From NCBI GenBank assembly GCA_037577475.1, contig CM075189.1, forward strand, positions 18,143,839-18,207,838: DNA of 64,000 nt. Direction: 5' to 3'. The notes below the pieces were generated by a model, which searched no databases, was not told the DNA's origin, and saw nothing but the letters and a program-made list of their open reading frames with translations. The position numbers and the translations under genes were made by a program. Numbering within the stretch: the first letter of the stretch is position 1; each line of letters begins with the position of its first letter. The DNA is from Chaunax sp. Z400 (Eukaryota > Chordata > Actinopteri > Lophiiformes > Chaunacidae). This document shows, piece after piece, positions 11,701 through 29,504 of the stretch.

Positions 11701-14700
11701 ACTGAAATATATTGTCAGTCATAGGTCAGGTGATCAGAATCAATGAATCACAACTGATTGGCCTTGGATAATATGACAACGGCCCATAGATACTTGTCTG
11801 CTGTACTTCCATGTTAGTTGTAAGTGAACTGTAAATTGTAGCACTGCTGAATGTGGATTTTTGATTTCCAGGATAAAGGATGGTGTCTAGTTGATGTTCT
11901 TTCGTTCCCTTGTTGTCATCATTGCCTGTCCAGGGAAGTTCACTCTGCACAATGTTGTTTGTTCCTTTTGCTATCATTTCTTTCTTTCTCCTCTTTCTCT
12001 CCTGACATTCCTGAGTGCCAGTGCTCCTTGCACAGTATTTCTGATGCATTCTTTGGCTAGATACACACTTACGTATCCAACAGCTGCGCCAACCAGAAAG
12101 CATAAGCAGCTTGTTTTGCGAGGAACACCTTTCTTGTAAAGAGTAAAGTGTGGCTTTCTTCTTTTTGCATACTTTATGTATTCGAAACTTGAATTTGCTG
12201 AAATAATTTTAGGTCGAAAATTGTCTGCATCTTGAGATCAGTTGCACATTTGTGCTGGGACATTAAAGGATGCCTGTGATGAGGAATTGTAAATGCGATT
12301 TTTAAAAATCTTTATTATTTCATCATCAGCAGTTAACGAGTGTGATCCAAATAATATTTTCTAAGTTTAAAAAAGTCTGACAGTTCTGGCTGTAGTCAAC
12401 CACAGAAAATCTCGATTGACTGAAATTCCCGATTGATATGGAAAAAGATCTGAGTGTTATCTTTAGAAAAAGTAAAAATGTGCTACTTTGACTCTGATGC
12501 CTCTGCCTCTCTGCACTATGACTATATGTTATGACTATAACACTATGTGTTCAGTAGGCATTCTCTATACAAAAGCACCACCCCTCACCTGAACCAAACT
12601 CAGTATCAATTTTTCCAGTACATATCTGAAAAGGACAAATCTCTTGTTGCATGCTACATATGTTAAACTCTGGACAGTCTCCCATCCAAAAGAGCATTGT
12701 CCAGAGTCACTCCTCTCACTCACTGTCCCTCCCACAGCACGTTTTAATTGGTTACACGTCGCAAATAATAGCCTATTAATTCTGAAGGTGCTGAACAGGA
12801 ATAGAGGAAAGTTCGCACAGACTGGAGCTGCTCTGGTGAGAGACCAGAGCCGATGGATTAAGAAATGCTTTCATCCTTATGAAAATAATATCAGTGATTG
12901 TCCATCCAATGAGAATTTGCTCGGACGAGAGCATATTATATCCTTCAGACCAGAACCCAGCTGTACTAATAATAACATGAAGAGCAAGGGAGCAGGGAGC
13001 TCTGGCAATGTGGACCTTTAGCTCGAACGTTGACTTGGATTAATTTAAATAGAGACATTGACTGCTGTTATTATGGGATATCAGAGCAAACGCTTATCTG
13101 CCACTTGCTCTGCCAACATTCTATGAAATAAGATGTAGTTCCTCAAATATTTCTGTCACAGATGGATATGAATTGCTGTTATAATTTGTGTTTCACGATC
13201 ACCTCGGCATCATTGACTTCTGAATTGATAATGTGATAATGGGTACCTTGGCGTCTAGAAGCTTGCACCCCCTTCAACCCTGAACAAAACATGTTCAAAT
13301 GGATAAAAATACAAGTTTTTATCGATGTAAACATGATGTGAAGAGTCTTTATGACAAAAAAATGAGATGTTAGATTAGAAGAGTATTCCTGACAGCCAAA
13401 AATGTGTAGTTACAGCCTCTCAGACTGGAGCTCTGAACTGCATGCCTCATCTCTCCTAACCTGTTACCAGCACTGTACCTGGAGAAACACTAACTCCAAA
13501 GGTGTGGATCATTTTTGTAATGGTGGGATTTCCAATTAAGAGGCAATCTGTTACCTGTTTAGATGACTAATAAGCCCAACAAAGCCACAGGACCCCCTGG
13601 AATTCATATCAGACCACTTGAAATAACCATCAAGCCCTCCTATCTGATGCCCTGCCAATACCTGCTCACTTTCCCAATTAAAACCCCAGGCAGGTTGTTT
13701 TCCTGTTAATAAGGAATGTATTAGAGTTACTGTCACTGTGACACATACTAGACGCCAGCTAATTGTGTGGGCTGAGATCATTTTCATGTTGTTTGTGGGA
13801 TTCTTTTTTTTATCTGAAATCAATGCTTGGGTGCCGTCATTCGTATATGGGTGCACAAACACAACTGCATACTATAGAGGGCATTTTGGGTCAGCGCTGA
13901 TGTGTGTTCTTTGATAATTAGGGCTCTGCTGTGCCAAATGAGACACAGAGACCACCAGTGAAAGCGCAGCATTGATTACCTTCATTTCATTATGAAGCCA
14001 ATTGCAACATGAAAAAAAAATAAGAAAAAAGAGTGGCACAAAGATGAACATGCAAAGGGAAGAGGACAAGGACTTGCTTTTCATTCCCTTTTCATTTCAT
14101 ATTTTGTTATACGCATTTTTTGGGGCCTTGCGACTGAACATCACAGAAGCCTTGAAACAAATGTTTGGAACTAAGCGTTGCTTTTACTGTTGCTTTGATT
14201 TGATGTGTGTGTGTTTGTGTGTGCGCATGTATTTGTGGGTGGATGGGTGAGTGGAAGCAATCCAGCTGCCTAGCAATAAATATTATCTTTCTCAGATTTA
14301 CAATTTTAATTATTGTTGGGAGCCATTGCTGCCAGCTGTTAATACATCTTTTTTAATTCATCTTTTTTATTCAGGCTGACATTTTTTGTTGTAGCTTGAT
14401 TTACATTAATGGTCTAATCAGTACTATTTTTTACACAATTACATCCTCAAAAAAGACACACAGCATTCAGGTCTTGTTCTTTGTTGATGTGGGTTGATCT
14501 TCATGGGCAGTTGTACTTGCCTGTGTGGATTCCTGTGCGGGAATTTCTCCTTCACCAGGGAACTTACTGGCTCGGCAGGGGAAGACAGGAGAATTTCTGG
14601 CTCCGTTGGAGGTTGATAGGCCCAACCGCACATCTCCACAGACATTAAACCCATGGGAAAGCTGTTCCTTTGGGTGAATGCCATAGGATGGAAGATATAA

Positions 14701-14758
14701 CATACGCAGAGACACAACCTGTAATTAGGGTCCACAAGCATGTAATTGTGTACTTCAT

Positions 14759-14759
<1 letters not shown>
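11701..14759. other. Intronic sequence without recognised features
   Basis: This is AT-rich sequence. An open frame at 12644-13021 (125 codons, + strand) and overlapping frames on the opposite strand near 11726-12103 show no recognisable domain, signal peptide or splice context, and I do not call them genes. A short TG-rich patch lies near 14203-14232. Confidence 0.55.

Positions 14760-14849
<90 letters not shown>
14760..14849. repeat. (CA)45 microsatellite
   Basis: Ninety bases of uninterrupted CA dinucleotide. It is a pure array and so probably polymorphic between individuals. Confidence 0.98.
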
Positions 14850-14851
<2 letters not shown>

Positions 14852-16566
14852 GGCAGGCAGAAGTCAGTTGCACATTTATTTGTTTCAAGGCAGAGCGAGG
14901 GGAGCTAAAGTAGATGCTGTAGTTTAATTAGGACCTGCCAGCACCCACTGAGAATTGCTCCTGATTTTGACATTTTTTTTCAAATGTCACCGGCAAGTGC
15001 TTCACTTTGAATGGAATGCAAGACGTTGCTCAGATTGTGTCATGCTCTCGCTTTTCTATTTTTTCCTTCTTCCCTTGGAATAGCATTGGGATAATTGATC
15101 ATTTAATAAATACGTGCCACATGATGGCTGTGGCACAATGCTATTTTAGAAACTCTTCAGAATGACCTGTCAGCTGAGCAATTTACAAATACAAAGAAGG
15201 CAATTGTGATCAAATGAAAACAAAATAGCCACTGATGGAAAATGATATCCAAAATCAAAAGCAATTTTTTTTTTATGATTCATACAGCTGCCAATCTGAA
15301 GGCATTCTGAATAGCAGCTGTGCACTCTGATAACCTGATATTCTGATAAAAGTGGAGTTCAAAAGAGCCACGTCGTTGTCAAATGTCGTCAAGATAAATT
15401 TAAGAAAGCTTTGTTTTTATTTTTTAATGGACAATATATTTAGTTCCACAACCTTGTCAGCGGTTATGTGTGTTTTGTAAACTGTTTTCTTCACAGTGTG
15501 TTTCAATAAATATAATATATAACACACATTCCACTGTCCATTAGCCTTAGACCTATTAAAGAGAAGGCTGCTTATAATGTTGACATTTTAAAAGGAGAAC
15601 TGGAGACCTACCTTTAATGTCTGGCTTTTAATAGATTCGCTTTTCTTAAATTTATTTACTTATTTGCATGTATTATTGTATTTATCCATTTATTTATTAG
15701 GCTTTTTTATTACTAAGTATACCCTTTTATTCAGTTACGTTTTTATTATCTCACACCAACCTGTTTGTCATGGTACAACGTATTTCACCAAACCCTGTTA
15801 CTCCCCCTGTATGTGATAGTGTGTTTCCATGCTTTTCCTGTGTCTTCAATTCAGTCGCTGTTTGAATCTCTCCCCCCCCCCATTCCCTGTGTGTGTGGAC
15901 ACTGGCATCAGTTTGGCAGCACTCTTTCTGTGCCTTTAACCCTCATCTCTGAACACAGACTTTTCCACTGCGTTCGGCCGAGTCCCCTGAGGACATTTTA
16001 TCCAACTTTGTGGTTGCTCTTTGCCAAATGTAATCCTTTTGCAGTGCTGGCAATGGCTGGATTTTACTGGGGGATCTTACCACTGTGGGATGAAAAGTAG
16101 CATCCTGTGTGTAAAGCTCTGCTAATTGCTAATGCACTCTCTTTAAAGGTAATATGCTTAAGAATAAATTGTGCAAATTCCTTGAAAAGTATCTTAGAAG
16201 AACTGTCATTTCACATAATAATTAAGTGGAATACAGTGTATTCGAGTCAACCCCTCAACCTCCCTTATTCAAAATCCAAAGGAGCTCTTTTTCTGAAAAG
16301 TAGCACTGGATAATTTCTGAATTATGTTCTATTTAATTTGTTACTCTTTTTTAAACTTCAACAAAGATGTGTTTTACACATTTCTTTCTCCACCACATTG
16401 GACTCAAAGAGTTCATTGTTGGTCAGCTATTTACCTTTTTTTTTAAGTCTTTTTAAAAGAATGATCTGTTCTGCTAGGATATCAAATTTTCTGATTTCCA
16501 ACAAAGAAAGTTTTACTGGCTTTATATTGCTTTTTATTTTTATTATAGTCTCTTATCTGTTATAAA
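14850..16566. other. Intronic sequence without recognised features
   Basis: This is AT-rich and unique-looking. The block 15090-15310 is rich in ATTTAC/AATGAC/CAAATG-like words and might be a non-coding conserved element, but nothing in the single sequence proves it. Confidence 0.5.
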
Positions 16567-16861
16567 TGGTAAATGGACAGTACTTCTGTAGTGGCTTTCT
16601 AGTCTGACTGAAAGAGCTTTACAACACACGCCAGCATTCACCCATTCACACAAACATTCATACTCACCATTCAAGGCGCCTGCTCATCAGGAGCAGTAAC
16701 CATCCACACACTCACACACCAATGGAACAGCCATTGGGAGCTATTTCGGGTATAGTATCTCGCTCAAGGACTCTTCAACATGTAGACTGCAGGGGCTGGG
16801 GATCGAACCACCAACCTTCTGGTAATATAACCGTTCTAGTGTACCTCTGAGCCACACTGCA
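16567..16861 (-). mobile_element. tRNA-derived SINE-like element (minus strand)
   Basis: Read on the minus strand, the element starts TGCAGTGTGGCTCAGAGGTA. This contains a pol III A-box-like TGGCTCAGAGGT (16843-16854), and a B-box-like TGGTTCGATCCC follows at 16798-16809, about 34 bases further on. Then come CAGCCCCTGCAGTCTACATG, a GAGCGAGATACTA block, GCTCCTGATGAGCAGGCGCC, a GTGTGAATGGGTGAATG block and a tail GTCCATTTACC. This matches the order of a very common teleost tRNA-headed repeat whose plus-strand form begins ATGGTAAATGGAC. Target-site duplications are not obvious. The A and B boxes are recognisable but the sequence is diverged. Confidence 0.8.
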
Positions 16862-21635
<4,774 letters not shown>

Positions 21636-21637
21636 AC

Positions 21638-21668
<31 letters not shown>

Positions 21669-21813
21669 GTATATGTATATGTATATATATGTATATGTAT
21701 ATATATGTATATATATATGTATATGTATATGTATATATATGTATATATATATGTATATGTATATAAATATGTATGTATATGTATATACATATACATACAT
21801 ATACATACATATG

Positions 21814-21874
<61 letters not shown>

Positions 21875-22077
21875 GTATATATATATATGTATATATATAT
21901 ATGTATATATATATATGTATATATATATATGTATATATATATATGTATATATATATATGTATATATATATATGTATATATATATATGTATATATATATAT
22001 ATGTATATATATATATGTATATGTATACATACGTATATATATATATGTATATGTATACATACACACACATATATATA
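21636..22077. repeat. Compound TG / TATG / TA satellite-like array with 14-bp higher-order period
   Basis: A (TG)n start (about 21639-21658) passes into TATATG units of variable spacing. It then becomes a regular array in which a single G recurs every 14 bases (21861, 21875, 21889, 21903, 21917, 21931, 21945, 21959, 21973, 21987), with one 16-base step to 22003 and then 22017. The last part is a mixed TATACATACG/CACACA end. The array is stop-free in several frames on both strands, which creates long spurious Tyr/Ile/Cys/Val frames, including one of 252 codons. Confidence 0.95.
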
Positions 22078-22334
22078 CTGAAACTGTAGGAGATCAAACC
22101 CCCATTATTCCAGCTGCTAATTGTGTGTTTCTAGCCCTAATTGTTACTGTACAGCGGCTAAATAAAGATCGCCCCCTACAAATTTATATTCTAATTCTGA
22201 TGCTGCGGATCTGGATTACTATCTGCATTTGCATCACACTCTACACACTCATAGATATCAACACTTTAAATAAATCTGATTATCATTATTTTTAAAAAAA
22301 ATCTTTTTTTTTATATATAAATAGATAGAGTCAA

Positions 22335-22455
22335 AATAAAAATTAAAAATCCTGGATCCGTCCCATTACCCAGATCCTTAGCAACATTGGAAGGGTTCTC
22401 TCCTGCCCCATTCCTCATCCTTCTACCCAGTTTTGAGGTTGAAAACATTACCACC
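22335..22455 (-). repeat. Fragment of the same interspersed repeat family as 56128-56400 (minus strand)
   Basis: On the minus strand the order is AAAACTGGGTAGAAGGATGA, GGAATGGGGCAGGAGAGAAC, CCTTCCAATGTTGC, AGGATCTGGGTAATGGGACG and GATCCAGGATTTTT. This follows the consensus 'AAACTTGGTGGAAGGATGGGGCATGG...GAACCCATTAAATTTTGG...GGATCCGGA...GGATCCAGGAATTTTT' that I remember for a common teleost repeat (shown in pieces). It lies 260 bases beyond the TATG array. Identity with the other copies is moderate. Confidence 0.6.
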
Positions 22456-25400
22456 TCCTGTTAAAAAAAATGTGTCACCCATATAGCAGGCAGCAGTAGG
22501 ATCAAACAGTTTCCTTTTGATTGGAACATCTTTCACAACTTTCATGGTAGCAGGGTTTGATTAATGTCTTGCTTGATCACCCTTGAACAGCTTATTTAAA
22601 CACCAATTGTAAACAGATTAAATTGAATATAACTCCCAAGTGAATGATTGATTAGATTAGAATAAATTTCAAACGTATTGTATAGTTTGACCCTCAGGCT
22701 GACTTTGGCGGCTTTAAAGCAGAAACTGCACTTTGCTTTTGTTTTTACTGGAGAAAAATGATATGGCTGTAAAGAAATAAGATACAGTAAATATGGATTT
22801 GTGAGATGATGTCACTTAATTTTTGTTTTATTGGGAGGGCAGTTACTAAATTGTCATTCAGATGTGCTACCTGATGCCTAAACAATAGTAAAAATCAATC
22901 TCCTATAAAATCCATACACCTACTTGGGGAAATTTTCATTGGTTAACCTAAGTATTTTTGATTACTTATCAGCATTACTTACATATTAAGAAGCAATAAC
23001 TTAATAATAACATTATTAAGATAATAACAGCATCATTGTCAAAGTGTGATCTAAAACAAATGCAAACTGCAGTATCTGACGTTCTTCATGGCGAAACCAA
23101 GCCAAAGTACAATCTGTGCAGTTACTGCACTCTGCCTTGGTTTAACTGTACATCCAGATTCTACAAAAATAAAAAAAAACAATCTCTCCAGAAAATGGTG
23201 CAGTAGATCAAAGAAACTGTCGGACTGAAGATGAGAAACAACACTTTCTGTTGAGTCAAAAAACTGAATTTCACAACAATTGCAGATAGTGCACTTCGCC
23301 TTCATAGAGCTACTTAAACTGTGTACAACTGCATGCAATGAGCAAGCCAAACACTGGCTTTTTATTTGCCTTTGACTTATAACCACTGTGTGTTCAGGAT
23401 GGCCCTCTGAACTTTTAAGTTTTGCACATGTCGTTAACTGCACCCTATTGCCTGATTCTGTGTCACATAATTGGCTGTGAGATGCACATTTTGGTTTATT
23501 TCGACAGTATGTTTACTTCTTCTTTTGAGGAACTTGAAAGTTAAGTCTGCTCCCACTGTCACTCGCAAGCTCCGTCTGGTGTGGATGCCATTAAATGAAC
23601 AGAGAGAATGCAGCAGTGAGTGTATTGGTGTTTGCTCACAGAGCTGCAGTCAACAGCGTTCTGAGAAGACGCCAAAGTTGATTTTGTGTGGATAAAGTTT
23701 TGCCCAAATTTCTTTTGGAAATTTTACAGGGAATTTCAAGCTATTTTTCATGTTCTTTGGGGAATCCTATTATTTTGTATTTTAAGTGTTTGTATTTCAT
23801 AAATTAAATGGATCACTAGCTACAAATATTTGTAAAACATTTTCCATCTCATTTGACCTGTTTGAATGGGAGATGAGAATCTATATGCGGAACTTGATTT
23901 TCAGCATCTGTGACTGTGGAGATGACGGTTGATATTTTCGATGCGTTCCATTTACCTCGGAAGTCGGAACTGGGAGCTGGGAATGATGTCACACCCGAGT
24001 TGACCATGTTCCAGTTAACAAGTTGGAAAACAAGATGGACGCCTCCAAGAAAACAGTGGTTGTGCTTGCCCTTTTGGAATATAAACGAGTAGCCCGTACA
24101 AACACCATAGCAACATATCCACGGGTATAAATTGGACAATACTATGTGTACGACTGATTTAATGAGACACAAACAAGTCACATGCAACACTACATATTTA
24201 GCTCTCTAAGCATAAATAGGTGTCACTTGGGGCGTAACTGTAAATATATGTTTAGGCTGGCTAGTTAAAAAAAAAAAAAAAAAGTTTGTAACTCAGACAT
24301 GAAAGAGTTCCCAATTTGCAAGATTGCCAGTGCTGGTGTGAAACTTAATTGCTGCAGCCTACTTCATGGTTGCTTGATCAATCAAAGGCAACTTCTCCAG
24401 ATGTACTGTAGTTTTTATTTTATAGACCCACTGACAAGGCAGCATGAATATTCATGTACATACAGTACAAACATGGTCTCACATGTGTAATACCCAGATA
24501 CACCATTATAACCCAATCCCATCAATTTTCATTTGATATCAAAAGAAAAAAAAACTATTAAAAAAACCCAACAAAAATAAAACATTTGCATATATTCAGT
24601 GTGCTTTGATGAGTCGTGTTCCTCTGCAACAGATAGAACATGGTTCATAATTGCTACCTCTGAATAGTTCTGTGGCATTATATCGTCCCATGTGGTGGTT
24701 TTAGCTGTTTATTTGGCAGGAAATGTTGTCTTAGCTGAGCCTTGAGACATAGTGGGAGCTTCTGGCGGCCTCTGAACTCAAGGGAGACATTCCTTCCGTT
24801 CATCTGCTGGTCAGAGGCGGGAGGGTAGGGCTCGGCAGATTGAGAGCATCCCAGCACATTATATGCCCAAGACAGCTGTGGTCCCCCCCCCCTATCTATC
24901 GAACCGCCTACATGAACACTCTCGCACACACAACCTGGCCCACAGGCACCTTTTTCCACTTTTTTTTGCTATGTCCTCTCTGTTGAATCATATGGGAAAT
25001 ATTTATTCATGGTCTATCATCATTAACTCCCTTAGACGTGGTGAAATTTTTCTTTTTTTTTCTTCTTTTTTTCTTCTTCTTTTCTTCATTTGCTCCAGTT
25101 TCAGTTCTCTGCCTTCAAGGTGAACCATATGTTCTAATGTGGGGGTGGGGGGACTTCCTGCTAAATCTGTGGTTTGTAAACCGATATGTATGAAGTATCA
25201 TTTCTAAGCACAGGGATAGTGAAACGTTTTCACTGTCTTAACTCTACTCCCAACATACTGGATTTAAAGCGTAACCAAGACGATGAGGTCTACATGCTGA
25301 CTTTTAGATTGAGGGCGCTTTGGGGTTGCCTGAACACTGTAAGCCTTGCAATCTCAATAACCCTTATGGCTTGTGCCATAGTGCTACAATTGCTATGAGG

Positions 25401-28400
25401 TGTTAATGTCCAGTATCAAGTTAAATAAGTACTTAACCTTCATTTACATTTCAAATTCCAAATCCAATGTGCTTGAATACACCACCAACTCAGAGCTAGC
25501 CCCATACTGTAGCTATAACAACACCAACATGATGCATTCTAATTATCAGTGATGTAGGATCTCCAAAAAAGATGTACATATAAGACCCATAGGTACAGTA
25601 TGTGATATTATATTATGCATTTATATTTTAGATATATATTATTTTATATATATGCATTTAACATATGCAAAGATAAACATGTAATGCTAAATCTCTGCTG
25701 ATGTCTTAGATGAGGCAATGCTGTCACTCTGCCCCTAGATTCATACAGTAACTGGTGATGGCTTCAGAATGCGTCATTGTTTACTTTATCAATATGTTGG
25801 GCGGCTGTCATTGGCAGTGACGAGATAACGCCACTGCATTCTGTTCATCTGCAAACCACTTCTTGGCAAAGTGCCTGGGTATCTTTCATGTCTTATCAAT
25901 TATAAATCAGGTTCACGCTGCGCTACTGTAGGTCCCAACAGTTTGTGGCACTCTAAAGTCACTGTGTTAATACTGTGATTGGAAAACCTGTTCCAAAAAT
26001 AATACTATTGTCCATAAAAAGTGGAACGATACACTGAAAAATATAACATAAGACAAGGATCCCTTTTAATCAATTGCTTATGGCAGACTTAGAGAAGTGT
26101 CTATTTGTTTTCTCTGAATTGTTGTCCTTACTCTTATCCGGTTTGTTGTGTAACTTGTATCCTTTCTGCACATGTTTTGCTACTGTATGTGTTTATATCT
26201 ATTTTATTTTTCATAGCTATTGCAATGCAGGTGTCATTGCAAGACATAGCTGGCTCTCAATGGCCTCCCCTGATTTAAATGTCATTTAATAAATACATAT
26301 TCCACACTTGTAACTGGTAATGAGACACTTCTCAGGATGCAAGGATGTGTTTTTGGTGGATGAAATCAAAAAAGATTGTACCTTGAGGTAAGCACACTGT
26401 CAGTTAATATTGTTTTAGTTACTTCAGTGACCGTGCATTATGTCCTTTCTATTTATTAATATTTTATTGTATAAGCTCTTGCTACATGAGCCACGGTCAT
26501 TTTTGTGCCCCTGATTTAAACGAAAGAGTTAAAATAAATAAACAGTGATAGTGATTTAAGGCCATCAGCTCATGCCCCTTTAAGTCTTATATTAATATCC
26601 AAGGTAGTTGACTCATTTCTGACTGTGTTGTCAGTACTGTCAAACTGTAATGCATTTCAGAATTGATTTAATCTTCTGGCTTTGTGGTTTAACTTGCAGC
26701 CCAGATGCAAATCAGTCCCTGGGTTTGAGAAAAATCCATCAACACCCGTTCTTGGAGCCTCTTCTCTTTGTAGTGCTGTAGTGTCTTTTCTCCTTCAATT
26801 TCCCCACAGTTCTTACAACTGGGACAAAAGTTGTGGAATTCACTGTCTTATGCTGTTTTTAATCCCATGAATAAGTATGCTTAGAGTAGCACTGTGACAT
26901 TCATAGAGCCGCATTTTAAAGAGATTTGCCCCAGTATGCTCTGTGATCAGCATTGCATTGTGCATATCCGGCATGTCCTTAAAGTGCTCCAGGCATTGCG
27001 ATTCGACTTATTTTCTTGAGTGACTTCTCCCCCTTCAACACGTCTTACTCTTGTAACATGCTTAGTGTTGCTTTCTCGCAGAAATAGCATCCGGAACAAG
27101 GTCACTGCCAGATACTTAAGTCTTTTTTACAGGCTTTAACTGACACTCTCATTTTCAAAGTCAATCGCTGTCATGTAGCAGAGTTGTCACAGAAAAAGAA
27201 AAATGCCAGTACCATAAACAGAGATGCAAGATTTAAAGACAGCGTGGTTACATTTTTTAACGGCAGTGATTTTGATTCTTAAAAGAGGCCTGAAGTCTTT
27301 CATTTTACAGGCTATTTATATACATCAGTGGTAGGATGGAGATGCCACACAGGGGCTCTGATAGAGGTCATACACAAATAAGCACAGTTAGATCTTCTGT
27401 ATTTAAAGTATAGTCACTGCTAGACAAAGCAGGACACGGCCACACAGTTTTAACAATGAACAGCTACATGCAGCTGCATGAAGTTTCACTTTCCTTTAAT
27501 CTTGTGCTATGGATATTTTTGTGAAGCGCTTATATTTGTCTCTTCAAAGTCCAGTTCAATCAGAAGAGACTAGTGGTTGAAGTAAATAAGAGTGTTTATT
27601 ACATCAAGTGATATGTGATAATTAGTATGTTTGAAAGTCTTTGGTGTCAGAAAGTCTTTTTCGCTCAGACTCTTCAGGGAGATTGAGATCGAAGGGCATC
27701 TGTCCTGAGCAGCAGCGAGGTATACAGTATATCCCCCCTTGGTGTCCAGACACTGGTGGTGGTGGCTGATGACCCTGGTGAGGATGATTAATGGTGAAGT
27801 TGGTGAATCTAGAGGAACGGAGAGAGTCAGATATAAAAAAAGACAGCAGCAACATGATAGGCTGAAAACAAAAGGTGTGACTCTGTGCTATTGGATGGAA
27901 GTGACCGGATGGTGAGAACAGCGACAACAATTGACGGCCTGGACCGTGATAGCAGGAAATTAAGATCCAGCATGCATGAGAGATGTGAATAACTGAGCAG
28001 CATGATAAATAAAGTATGGCCTGAGTGTGTGAAGGTTTAGTCTTCCTGACTGAACTTACACTACAGGTTCAAATAGTCATAATTTATCAGACCTCACCAG
28101 AACTTCATTCAGTTTAGCTGCACAGTGGAAAAATCATCATTTTCCAATCAATAACTGTGCACAGCTGAAGTCAAATGTAAGGATGATGAAATATGAATTA
28201 TGATTTTGCTTAGGCATTCTTATTTTTTTTTTAAAGTCATCCATCATTGTCAGCAAAATGAGTGCTGCAAATATTCAATTAAGACCTCAGGGCTCCATCT
28301 TCATGCATTATTCGGGGGTTAATTTGCAACTCTAGATTTGTCTTTTGTCAATTTGAGGCTAAGAAAGGATGGCAAAAAAAAATAAAAAATTCTCTCCCTA

Positions 28401-29100
28401 CTGTCATCTTCCTGCAGTCAACAGCAGGGATCCTCCACTGTGTTATTATCAATTTCTTGTAAAATTGTTTTGCATTCAAGTTCCTTTGGATGACATTTTT
28501 TGCTACTGGTTAGCACCATCTCATCACCTCTGGGATCTCACCTGCAGCATGTTTTGTGTGAAGACAGCATGCTACTTCATTTTCACATGACTTTCCTCCA
28601 GGTGCTTTACATCGTTCTCTCACACATTCGGTCATTCAAGTTAGTTACTGTATGTGTGTGTGTGTGTGAGAAAATCAAATGCTGTGTGGGCTGGTTCAAG
28701 CATAGACATAGCGACTTGTCAGTGGTGCTTCACATAATTTCTACTGAGATAGTTATCAGCTCCTTGCAGCTCTGTTTGAAAAAAAAAAGAAGAGAAAATT
28801 AGAAATGTAGCTAATTATTTTGTTTTGTTTTTTGTCTTGCAACCGGGAAGATTTTCAGATAATCACTAAAGTACATTCATATGTTTGAACTGTTTGTGAC
28901 CATCAGAGATGCATAAAAAAACAACTTAACATTATAAAGATTGCAGAGATCAACTATTTAGTTCACTTCTACTTTACTGATACGGCTTATTTAGCTTCCA
29001 AAGACTATCTACTATATCCTCTGATGCTGCCTGTCTGTCTTCTCTCTACTGCATTTTGCTTCATCTGTTCTCCTCTCCTGTCTGTAAAGACAAATGACAG

Positions 29101-29106
<6 letters not shown>
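22456..29106. other. Intronic sequence, mostly without recognised features
   Basis: This stretch is AT-rich. It contains a probable repeat at 23935-24110, a poly-A run near 24267-24283, a C-rich spot at 24883-24891 and a T-rich run at 25050-25090. The frames at 23051-23443 and 27622-27930 on the minus strand lack recognisable products. Confidence 0.5.
23935..24110. repeat. Probable non-autonomous interspersed repeat fragment
   Basis: The block GCGTTCCATTTACCTCGGAA, GTCGGAACTGGGAGCTGGGA, ATGATGTCACACCCGAGTTG and then GTTCCAGTTAACAAGTTGGA resembles a repeat I associate with teleost genomes. It also has internal similarity (GTTCCATTTACC...GTCGGAA against GTTCCAGTTAAC...GTTGGAA). The GC content stands out from the flanks. 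The class is not determined. Confidence 0.45.

Positions 29107-29169
<63 letters not shown>
29107..29169. repeat. (AT)n microsatellite
   Basis: 63 bases of uninterrupted alternating A and T, self-complementary and able to extrude as a cruciform in principle. Confidence 0.97.
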
Positions 29170-29173
<4 letters not shown>

Positions 29174-29504
29174 ATATTAGTAAACAACTTGTAGGTAACC
29201 AAATCAGCTCTTCATATATATTGCAAGACCGATAATAACGTGAAATGCATTATTATGTACCTTTTAATAGCAGAGGGTTGACACTGCTTTCTGTCTCCTC
29301 ATCTCCATTCTGTGTCTCCTCTGTTCTGCTCAAAATGACAGCCCTAATTGAGAGATCGCTATCTAGTTTGCAATAACAAGCAAATGGTAGGAGGTTAGCT
29401 AGCTATCTAATATTCGTGGACGTTTCAAAATGACCTCATTGACTAATATAAACACATAAATCATGACATAATCAAGTTACACATACCAGACTCAATGTCA
29501 CTTT

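Noticed and set aside
12644..13021. 125-codon frame on the plus strand, considered as a nested gene
   Set aside because: No known domain, no signal peptide or promoter evidence, and a length expected by chance in 64 kb.
14439..14927. Open frames of 67-149 codons around the (CA)45 array
   Set aside because: Length comes from the repeat; the non-repeat parts have no recognisable domain or splice signals.
16795..16861. Possible tRNA gene on the minus strand
   Set aside because: A and B boxes are present but the sequence continues into a SINE body and the cloverleaf arms are degenerate, so it is the head of a SINE-like element.
21861..22017. Regular 14-base spacing considered as a CRISPR-like array
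   Set aside because: There are no distinct spacers; repeat and spacer are both TA, and the genome is eukaryotic.
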